The notes under the pieces were generated by a model. The model saw nothing but the letters and a program-made list of their open reading frames with translations. It ran no database searches and was not told the DNA's origin. Shown here piece after piece: positions 23,607 to 30,236 of a stretch of 46,314 bases of DNA. Location of the stretch: contig JAIOYR010000023.1 in NCBI GenBank assembly GCA_021740995.1, positions 1 to 46,314 on the forward strand, written 5' to 3'. Position 1 is the first letter of the stretch. Each line of letters begins with the position of its first letter. This DNA is from Taibaiella sp. GTDB lineage: Bacteria > Bacteroidota > Bacteroidia > Chitinophagales > Chitinophagaceae. The position numbers were made by a program, and so were the translations under genes.

Positions 23607-24191
23607 ATGAAAACGCCGGAAAAAGAGCTTGAAACATTTTATCCTGCCAGCAAGCAGGAGTGGCGGCAATGGTTACAAGAGCATCACGATAAGAAACAGT
23701 CTGTATGGATCATCCAATACAGAAAGAAAAGTAATATACCCTCAATCACATGGAGCGATGCGGTAGACGAAGCACTTTGTTTTGGTTGGATAGATAGTAC
23801 TGCAAGGACGATTAATGCGGAGCAATTCATGCAGTTTTTCACCAGAAGGAAACCTAAAAGCGTTTGGTCTAAAATCAATAAAGAAAAAGTAGCACGATTA
23901 TTGGAACAAAATCTTGTAGCCCCGGCTGGATTGGCGGTTATTGAGATTGCCAAACAAAACGGTTCCTGGACTATTCTCGACGAAGTAGAGGAGGTAATAA
24001 TACCGCCCGATCTCCAAATTGAATTCAATAATCATTCAGGCTCGTCAGACTATTTTCTGAGCCTGAGCAGGTCTGTAAGAAAAGCCATATTGCAATGGCT
24101 GGTATTGGCCAAAAGACCGGAAACAAGACAAAAGAGAATTAAAGAAATAGCAGAACTGGCAGCGTTGAAACAAAAGCCCAAACAATTCTGA
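23607..24191 (+). CDS. YdeI/OmpD-associated family protein
   Basis: A 194-residue cytosolic protein. It shows the YdeI family order: FYPASKQEWRQWLQEHHDKK, then SVWIIQYRKKS, then the conserved ITWSDAVDEALCFGWIDS, then FTRRKPKSVWSKINKEKVARLL. The C-terminal helix includes SLSRSVRKAILQWLVLAKRPETRQKRI, as in DUF1801/YdeI proteins linked to antimicrobial-peptide or bacteriocin protection in some species. The biochemical activity is unknown. ATG 23607 is chosen because upstream in-frame residues are unlike the family. It stands alone. Confidence 0.85.
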   Translation: MKTPEKELETFYPASKQEWRQWLQEHHDKKQSVWIIQYRKKSNIPSITWSDAVDEALCFGWIDSTARTINAEQFMQFFTRRKPKSVWSKINKEKVARLLEQNLVAPAGLAVIEIAKQNGSWTILDEVEEVIIPPDLQIEFNNHSGSSDYFLSLSRSVRKAILQWLVLAKRPETRQKRIKEIAELAALKQKPKQF

Positions 24192-24201
24192 TTATTCGCT
24201 G

Positions 24202-24450
24202 CTACCCTTTACGTTGCGAAAAGGGTATTATCTCTATGTTGCTCGATGTCTTTTGAAACAAGCGAAAGAGTGATGTTACCAGCAATTTTCCATCACGTTC
24301 TGTTTTGCTGATTTCAGATTTTATTTCGTCATTGCTAAACCCTCTGTCCTGAAACACTTCTCCCAACTGCACCGAATCAGCAGTATCAGATGCTGTCTGC
24401 CTGTTGCTTTGCATAGGTTCGTTACCGTTTACTATTTGCGCTGTTGTCAT
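24202..24450 (-). CDS. Small hypothetical protein, 82 residues
   Basis: An 82-residue frame with ATG at 24448-24450. The first 28 residues are polar and low in order (NGNEPMQSNRQTASDTADS), then VQLGEVFQDRGFSNDEIKSE and ISKTERDGKLLVTSLFRLF look helical. No signal peptide, no known family. It ends 10 bases from the convergent YdeI gene. Amino-acid composition looks protein-like, and it does not overlap a stronger frame, so it may be real. No promoter or ribosome-binding site is obvious. Confidence 0.45.
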   Translation of the reverse strand: MTTAQIVNGNEPMQSNRQTASDTADSVQLGEVFQDRGFSNDEIKSEISKTERDGKLLVTSLFRLFQKTSSNIEIIPFSQRKG

Positions 24451-24549
24451 TTTGGAAGTGTGTTAATTTGTGGACGATTTTCCACTCCTCCAAAGTTGCT
24501 ACAGTAATTGCATTATTCTATTACATAACTATCAGGATGTTTTACAACA

Positions 24550-26958
24550 TTAATTCAGCAACCTGCCCAGTGCTTCTTTATCCTTGCCGGTTACACTACT
24601 ATTGGCTATTGCATCAGCTATCTGCTTTTTGTACTTATGTTGTGCATAGAAGTACTTTACGGTCTCGGCTGCAGGTCCGGCCAGTCTGCCATTGCTGCTA
24701 AGCGATGCCGTCAGGCAATTGGCAATAAGAGCTGTATCACAATGATTGAGCCGCCTGAGCGCTGCCATGGCATTGCCTCGGGTTATGAACTCATAGGAGC
24801 CCGAAGTATAGCTCACCAGTTGGTTGATGTGGTTAATGTCGCCACTTTCGGCGGCAGCTATTTCCAGCCATTTTATCAGCACGTTTTTGCCATTCGTTCC
24901 TTCTATGCCCTTGGTGGCAGCCAGATATTTTGTGGTGTTGGCAGGTGCAGCTATACATAGTTTTTCCAGAGCAGTGGCTATAGTCACGTATGACGAGTCT
25001 TTCAGCAGCAATTCGTAGTCTGCAAGCAGAGCCGTCTCTATGTTTTTGGTATTGCTTATTACACCTTTTCTTACCTGCACATTTTTATCCCTCAGGGCCA
25101 TGCGCACTATGTGTTCACTGCCTTTGTCACCCAGTAGTTGAGTAGCTATTTCAGTCTTTATGGCATGGTAGGTGTTTGCTTCATATACTTGTTTCATCAG
25201 CTCCCGTTTTTTGTCGGCGGCTATACTACGCATTGCATACACGGCATCATACCTGTCCAGCATATGGGGTGCAGACAGTGCCTGAGCTTTCAGCATTTCA
25301 AATGGCTTTTCGAATGTTACGGTCTTCAGTACCTGGCTATTAGGGTCAAAGAGTACAAAGGCTATATCCTTGTTGCGGGTGTTGGCTATTTTTACTACAT
25401 GCGTTTCTTTTTCTATAGTTACGCTTGTTTTGTCCGAAGTTCCATCGGTATAATGTACCTCAAAAGCGATAGGCATTCTGAAGAGTTGCACTATTTCATT
25501 TGTTTGGTGTGTTTGTGTTACGGTTATCTGTGTTGCCCGGTTTTTACCTGTGCTTATGTCGTCATAGCTTACGTTATAGTCAGGCTCCCCGCCGCGCAGC
25601 ACCCATTGGTTCCAAAACCAGTCCAGCGGCATACCCAGTTCGTCTTCAAATGCATTTAGCAAATCGTCTGAGTCTACATTTTCGTACTTGTGCGCCAGCA
25701 GGTAGCGTTTTACCGACCTGTTGAAGGCCGCTCTGCCGGTTACATACTTTAGCATTTCCAGCACTACAGAGCCCTTCTGATAGATGAGTGCAGTAGGGGT
25801 CTGGCTATGCGAAATAGATTTTTTGTCCGTGATGTTAATCGCGGCTAGGTAGGCGGTGCGACGCGCCCAGTCGAAGTGGTCTTGCCCGAAGCACTCCCGC
25901 TCGGCAGTTATGTTGTAGTGGGTGGCAAAACTCTCCTGCAGCCAGTGACTGTTGCCGCTGCGGGCTGTTATCATATCGCCAAACCACTGGTGTGCCAGCT
26001 CGTGGGCATTTACGGCTACATAGTTGCGGTCATTATAGCTAAGGGCATCCGTCTGAAAGAAGTCACCAAAGAGCGTGGCAGAGGTGTTCTCCATTGCCCC
26101 GTACATAAAGTCCTGTACGGGTATCTGCGAGTAAGACTCCCAGCCATATGGCACACCTATTTCCGCCTCCAGAAAGTTGAATATCTTTTCGTTGTACTTG
26201 TAGGTGAAGTCATACCGGTCTTTCCACTCGGGGTAGTACCACTGCCGCAACGGTACACCCGATGCTGAGCGGGTCTCCCGAATATCGTACTTGCCTATAC
26301 CCAGCATCACCAGATAGGATGCGTGCGGTTTCGACATCTTATAGTGCCATTGTTTATTGCCATCTTTCAGTTCTTTCTCAGCTAATTTTACACCATTAGA
26401 CAGCACTTTGTATTCTTTACCAAATGTTACAATCAGCTCCGTTATCAGCTTATCATTGGGTGTGTCGTAGCATGGAAACCAGTGACGGTTATCAATGCCT
26501 TGGCCCTGTGTCCATATTTGTTTTCTCGACAGATTGTTTGGGTCGTTCCAGCCTATAAAGTAGATACCTCTGCGTGGGTAAGCCTCATACTCTATTACAA
26601 GGCTATCATTGCTGCCATAGCGTAGCGGAGCTGAGGGGTAAAAGCTGATACCTTCTGCCAGCGACTTATAGTCTACTTGCTTGCCATTAAGCATGGCAGA
26701 TTTTACCTTTATACCGGGTCCATCCAGAAAGAAGGAATCTACCTGCTCCCGTATAGCAGTGAAATGATGGGTGATAGTCCCTTTTACAAGACCTTTTTCC
26801 GGCTCAAAAGCAACCTGCAGCTTCATTCGTTTGAAGTCCAGGGTATGTTCCCTCATGCTGCTGCCGGCATCGTACTGGTAAGAAACATGACTGTGCTGTG
26901 CGTTCAGTTGTGCCTGAGATATAGCTAGCAGGCATAGGCTTGTAAATATCTTCTTCAT
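24550..26958 (-). CDS. M1 family metallopeptidase (aminopeptidase), exported
   Basis: An 802-residue zinc aminopeptidase. The signal peptide is MKKIFTSLCLLAISQAQLNAQ, which sets the start at ATG 26956-26958 rather than an upstream in-frame ATG at 27000. The substrate-amino-end motif YGAMEN is at residues 286-291. Zinc site: HELAH with His319, Glu320 and His323, then the third ligand Glu342 in WLQESFATHYN. The C-terminal 250 residues are helical repeats (ALLADYELLLKDSSYVTIAT and similar), the usual M1 lid. It would trim peptides in the periplasm or at the cell surface. It lies between a small hypothetical gene and hemH, divergent from the latter. Confidence 0.93.
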   Translation of the reverse strand: MKKIFTSLCLLAISQAQLNAQHSHVSYQYDAGSSMREHTLDFKRMKLQVAFEPEKGLVKGTITHHFTAIREQVDSFFLDGPGIKVKSAMLNGKQVDYKSLAEGISFYPSAPLRYGSNDSLVIEYEAYPRRGIYFIGWNDPNNLSRKQIWTQGQGIDNRHWFPCYDTPNDKLITELIVTFGKEYKVLSNGVKLAEKELKDGNKQWHYKMSKPHASYLVMLGIGKYDIRETRSASGVPLRQWYYPEWKDRYDFTYKYNEKIFNFLEAEIGVPYGWESYSQIPVQDFMYGAMENTSATLFGDFFQTDALSYNDRNYVAVNAHELAHQWFGDMITARSGNSHWLQESFATHYNITAERECFGQDHFDWARRTAYLAAINITDKKSISHSQTPTALIYQKGSVVLEMLKYVTGRAAFNRSVKRYLLAHKYENVDSDDLLNAFEDELGMPLDWFWNQWVLRGGEPDYNVSYDDISTGKNRATQITVTQTHQTNEIVQLFRMPIAFEVHYTDGTSDKTSVTIEKETHVVKIANTRNKDIAFVLFDPNSQVLKTVTFEKPFEMLKAQALSAPHMLDRYDAVYAMRSIAADKKRELMKQVYEANTYHAIKTEIATQLLGDKGSEHIVRMALRDKNVQVRKGVISNTKNIETALLADYELLLKDSSYVTIATALEKLCIAAPANTTKYLAATKGIEGTNGKNVLIKWLEIAAAESGDINHINQLVSYTSGSYEFITRGNAMAALRRLNHCDTALIANCLTASLSSNGRLAGPAAETVKYFYAQHKYKKQIADAIANSSVTGKDKEALGRLLN

Positions 26959-27080
26959 AAATCGGAGACAATATAGTGAAATTACCGATTGGTGTTTCAT
27001 TCTTTGTGTTCATAAACGGAAGTCAATACCACTATATTCTGTCATTTATCCGTCATATCAGCTAGTAAATAAATGACTGT

Positions 27081-27114
27081 TTTGTGGTTTGGGTTCAATT
27101 AGTCCGTTTCTTTG
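27081..27114 (+). promoter_or_regulatory. Candidate hemH promoter
   Basis: TTTG (27081-27084), 22 bases, then TTTCTTTG (27107-27114), one base off TAnnTTTG. The leader to the ATG at 27142 is about 20 bases. Confidence 0.4.
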
Positions 27115-27141
27115 CACCCCGTAGAACGAGAATTACTAATT

Positions 27142-28164
27142 ATGGCAGAGAATAAAAAACGAGGTGTGATATTGATGAATCTGGGTTCTCCCGATTCTAC
27201 TGAGGTGAAGGATGTGCGTCGTTACCTCGATGAATTTCTTATGGATGAGCGGGTCATCGACTCGCACTACATAATACGTAGTGTGCTGGTAAAGGGTATA
27301 ATTACACCTTTCCGTGCGCCCAAATCTGCAGAGGCTTACAGGTCCATCTGGACAAAAGACGGTTCGCCGCTGGTGCATATTACCCGTCAGTTACGCGATG
27401 CATTGCAGCAACAAATTACTGAGCCTGTATTAATAGCTATGCGCTATGGCTCACCGGATATGAAGTCGGCTTACGACGAAATGTTGCGCATATTCCCCGA
27501 AGTAGAGGAGGTTGTATTGCTGCCGCTTTACCCGCACTATGCTATGTCCAGCTTCGAGACAGCATCTGTTCATGCCCGCAAGGTTCATGCTGATGAAAAG
27601 TATCCGTTTAGTATATCTGTTGTTCGTCCGTTTTACAATCACCCGGCTTATATAGCTGCACTGGCAGAGAGTATGCGCCCCTATGTTACAGACACCAAGA
27701 GTCACCTGGTGTTTAGCTATCACAGTATACCCGAGAAGCACATCCTAAAGGGCGATGTTACTGAGCGGCATTGCCTGCAATCTGCTACATGCTGCACTAC
27801 ACCATCGCCGGCGCATAGCTATTGCTACCGCCATCAGTGCTACGAGACGACCCGCCTCGTTACTGAGCTGCTGGGCATACCCAAAGACAAATACAGCGTA
27901 GCATTCCAGTCTAAGTTGGGACGTGCCGCATGGCTTACACCTGCCACAACAGCCCGCATGGAGCAGATGCCGGGTGAGGGCATCAAAGATATCTTGGTAG
28001 TTTGCCCCTCATTTGTGAGCGACTGTCTGGAGACCCTGGAAGAAATAGCTATTCGCGAGAAAGAAAACTTCATAGAAGCCGGTGGTGAAAAGTATGAATA
28101 CATACCCTGTATGAACACACAGCAGAAGTGGGTAGATGCGGTAGTAACATTGATAAATAGTTAG
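27142..28164 (+). CDS. hemH: Ferrochelatase
   Basis: HemH inserts Fe2+ into a porphyrin at the end of haem synthesis. The 340-residue protein shows GVILMNLGSPDSTEVKDVRRYL at the start, PLYPHYAMSSFETA (metal and porphyrin side), LVFSYHSIPEKH with the catalytic His, and VCPSFVSDCLETLEEI with the catalytic Glu. The segment after the catalytic His is cysteine-rich (HCLQSATCCT, then YCYRHQCYET), which in some bacterial ferrochelatases accompanies an iron-sulfur cluster, though I cannot confirm ligands here. ATG 27142 (MAENKKRG) is preferred over a TTG in the promoter box. hemJ follows after 57 bases. Confidence 0.95.
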   Translation: MAENKKRGVILMNLGSPDSTEVKDVRRYLDEFLMDERVIDSHYIIRSVLVKGIITPFRAPKSAEAYRSIWTKDGSPLVHITRQLRDALQQQITEPVLIAMRYGSPDMKSAYDEMLRIFPEVEEVVLLPLYPHYAMSSFETASVHARKVHADEKYPFSISVVRPFYNHPAYIAALAESMRPYVTDTKSHLVFSYHSIPEKHILKGDVTERHCLQSATCCTTPSPAHSYCYRHQCYETTRLVTELLGIPKDKYSVAFQSKLGRAAWLTPATTARMEQMPGEGIKDILVVCPSFVSDCLETLEEIAIREKENFIEAGGEKYEYIPCMNTQQKWVDAVVTLINS

Positions 28165-28221
28165 TTTATATTTGATTATCGTACCCAATTCCAAATAGCT
28201 AATTCCCAATTCCCGGATAGA

Positions 28222-28749
28222 ATGTATTTCTACGTCAAGGCACTTCATATTATCTTCATTGTTACCTGGTTTAGCGGTATGTTTTACATCGTGCGGCTAT
28301 TCATATACAATGCAGAGGCAAACAATAAGCCTGAGCCGGAACGTACTATTTTACAGCAGCAGTTTGGAATAATGAGCAAACGGCTATGGTATGGTATTAC
28401 CTGGCCCTCGGCTATACTTACTGTGATTTTTGGCCCGTGGATGTGGTATCTGTATGGGCATCTCGATAACTGGCTGGCTATAAAGCTTGGTTTTGTGGTG
28501 GGCTTATATGCATATCATTACACACTGCACATCATCTTTCGCCAGCAGGCTGCAGGGTTATTCCGTTATTCATCCGGCAAGCTGCGTATCTGGAACGAGG
28601 TGGCTACTATTTTCCTCATAGCTATAGTGATGCTGGCAGTGGTGCGTCAGAGCCTGAGTCTGGTATGGGGGCTGGGTGGCTTGATATTGTTTGTTATATT
28701 GCTGATGAGCGCAATAAAGATTTACAAAGCAATTCGAAAGGGTTCGTAG
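28222..28749 (+). CDS. hemJ: Protoporphyrinogen IX oxidase, HemJ family
   Basis: A 175-residue inner-membrane protein of the HemJ (UPF0093/CopD-like) family. It oxidises protoporphyrinogen IX to protoporphyrin IX, the step before HemH. Four to five hydrophobic segments are seen. The family's conserved early His is in VKALHIIFIVTWFSGMFYI (His9). The conserved Lys is in LAIKLGFV, and a further His-rich segment is AYHYTLHIIF. Placement directly after hemH supports a two-gene haem operon. The stop overlaps a TAGTTTTG box (28747-28754) that may start the next transcript. Confidence 0.92.
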   Translation: MYFYVKALHIIFIVTWFSGMFYIVRLFIYNAEANNKPEPERTILQQQFGIMSKRLWYGITWPSAILTVIFGPWMWYLYGHLDNWLAIKLGFVVGLYAYHYTLHIIFRQQAAGLFRYSSGKLRIWNEVATIFLIAIVMLAVVRQSLSLVWGLGGLILFVILLMSAIKIYKAIRKGS

Positions 28750-28754
28750 TTTTG
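28747..28754 (+). promoter_or_regulatory. Candidate -7 box overlapping the hemJ stop
   Basis: TAGTTTTG fits TAnnTTTG and shares its first three bases with the hemJ TAG stop. It lies 24 bases before the next ATG (28779). No -33 TTG at the right spacing. Confidence 0.35.
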
Positions 28755-28778
28755 AAGTTTATTAACAAGCGTACTAAT

Positions 28779-29663
28779 ATGGTTATTCCATTTCTAATAA
28801 ATAGGGTTTCAACGGTTTTAATACTTCTGCTCGTGTGCGTGCCCCTTTCAGTTTGTGCGCAAAAGAATAGCTGCAGTATAAGTGGTACTATCAGTACGAA
28901 AAATGGGGAAACCTACCCTTACAGTCTTAAGTTGGATATATCCGGGCAACTGATTAGTGGTGTTTCAGTTACGCAGCAGAACGGGGTAGCGTTCAGTGCA
29001 AAGGTAAAAGGGGTAATAAACAAGGATAAGAAGATAATGCTGATAACCGAAACGGCCTCGGTGACCAAGCTGGCAGATTCTATAGAGATGTGCTTTATCA
29101 ATGCGGTGCTCAACTGGAAGACCAGGAGGGGAAAACACATTATTTCAGGTTTTTTTGTAGGCAAAGATAAAAAGCAGAATAAATGCAGTGAGGGCAAAGT
29201 ATCTATGGAAGTGGCTATAGCCGACTGTAACGCACTCAATGAAGATAATATACCACCGGTGCCACCTCCCATACCTATGGTTACTGTAGACACTGCAAAT
29301 GCAGAACCTATGCTGCCCGATGACCCCAATAAGATAACAGAGGGCAGGGATAAAAAGCTGGAGTGGGGTAGTAACACCTGCACTATAGAAATATGGGATG
29401 CAGGGGTAGTGGATGGCGACGTGGTAACCATACTGCTAAACGGCAAAGAAATATTGACAGATTACACACTTACTGGTACTAAAAAGGTGATTACAGTACC
29501 GCTCCCCGAAAAGGTTAATGCCATTACTTTGGTTGCCGTTGATGAGGGTAACAATCCCCCCAATACTGCCAATCTGGTACTGACAGATGGTGCTGAACAA
29601 CACAAAATCACCGCATTCAACAAAAAAGGAAAAACAGCAGTGATAGTAGTTACTAGAAAGTAA
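28779..29663 (+). CDS. Exported hypothetical protein, 294 residues
   Basis: A signal peptide is plain: MVIPFLINRVSTVLILLLV then CVPLSVCAQ. The mature protein has two parts. The first (about 30-165) is a strand-rich domain with CSISGTISTKNGETYPYSLK and SIEMCFINAVLNWKT. A proline-rich linker (NIPPVPPPIPM) follows. The second (about 215-294) has LEWGSNTCTIEIWDAGVVDGD and LVAVDEGNNPPNTANLVLTD, which resembles small beta-sandwich modules found in secreted Bacteroidota proteins. I do not recognise a family. No T9SS tail, so it is probably periplasmic. It follows hemJ by 29 bases and precedes the tRNA. Confidence 0.75.
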   Translation: MVIPFLINRVSTVLILLLVCVPLSVCAQKNSCSISGTISTKNGETYPYSLKLDISGQLISGVSVTQQNGVAFSAKVKGVINKDKKIMLITETASVTKLADSIEMCFINAVLNWKTRRGKHIISGFFVGKDKKQNKCSEGKVSMEVAIADCNALNEDNIPPVPPPIPMVTVDTANAEPMLPDDPNKITEGRDKKLEWGSNTCTIEIWDAGVVDGDVVTILLNGKEILTDYTLTGTKKVITVPLPEKVNAITLVAVDEGNNPPNTANLVLTDGAEQHKITAFNKKGKTAVIVVTRK

Positions 29664-29739
29664 AGGTGAGTGGATATAGCTACCTGCAAAGTATGTTTGG
29701 CTATTTGCCAATTTTCTTTACCTTTGCGCTCCCTCAGAT

Positions 29740-29824
29740 GCGGCGATGGCGAAATTGGTAGACGCACTACTTTGAGGTGGTAGCGCCTTTAACGGGCATG
29801 GGAGTTCGAATCTCCTTTGCCGCA
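29740..29824 (+). tRNA. tRNA-Leu (anticodon GAG)
   Basis: An 85-base class II tRNA. Acceptor GCGGCGA (29740-29746) pairs with TTGCCGC (29817-29823), one G-T wobble, discriminator A 29824. The D loop holds AAATTGGTAGA. Anticodon stem 29767-29771 with 29779-29783 encloses the loop TTGAGGT, giving anticodon GAG at 29774-29776. A long variable arm follows, as expected for Leu, and the T loop is TTCGAAT. CCA is not encoded. Confidence 0.96.
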
Positions 29825-29865
29825 CATTTGAATTTTAAGACCCACTTTCCGAAAGAAGGTGGGTT
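29819..29865. repeat. Left copy of the tRNA-end direct repeat
   Basis: Thirteen exact bases plus the terminator; partner at 35042-35088. Confidence 0.8.
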
Positions 29866-29868
29866 TTT
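29840..29868 (+). terminator. Terminator of tRNA-Leu
   Basis: ACCCACTTTC pairs with GAAGGTGGGT (one wobble) around CGAAA and is followed by TTTT. A diverged copy follows the tRNA-end repeat at 35042. Confidence 0.9.
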
Positions 29869-30236
29869 GATTCTGTATTGTTCTCTGGTTTTATTTCCTG
29901 TTCTGTAAATTCGAAAGCTAAATTTTTAGTAGGTAGTGGTGGTGTAATTGTTAAGGCCTTGTTGCTCAAAGTTGTTTTTTGGGAGATGAAGACGTTTGGA
30001 GAACGAGTGTTATTTGCAGTCGGTGAACCTATTTCGACAAACAGTTGCTGCAAAGCTCGACGGCTGCACCCTGATTTCGCTGGGTCTCGTATAGGGCGAA
30101 GACCCGGCGACGACGGGAAAGCCTAACCCATGATGGCTCCTTTCTTCGCTGACCGATATCACAGCTGCTACTGACTGTCGTCATAGTCGCAGCAGTACCC
30201 TACTGCTACTTTTGGGGTGCTTAAAAAACAGAGGAT
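29869..30236 (+). other. GC-rich, fold-prone leader before the SBBP gene
   Basis: After about 180 ordinary bases the sequence turns GC-rich from about 30045. TCGCTGGGTCT (30077-30087) pairs with AGACCCGGCGA (30100-30110). GACGAC (30109-30114) can pair with GTCGTC (30177-30182). AGCAGTA (30191-30197) pairs with TACTGCT (30201-30207). TACTTTTG at 30207-30214 is a -7 box match. AGAGGA then precedes the ATG of the SBBP gene as a clear ribosome-binding site. No protein frame is convincing. It could be a structured RNA or riboswitch-like leader, or foreign DNA brought with the island. I match it to no known riboswitch class. Confidence 0.45.

Noticed and set aside
27112-27142. TTG start for hemH
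   Set aside because: The TTG belongs to a TTTCTTTG promoter-like box, and MAENKKRG at ATG 27142 fits the family.
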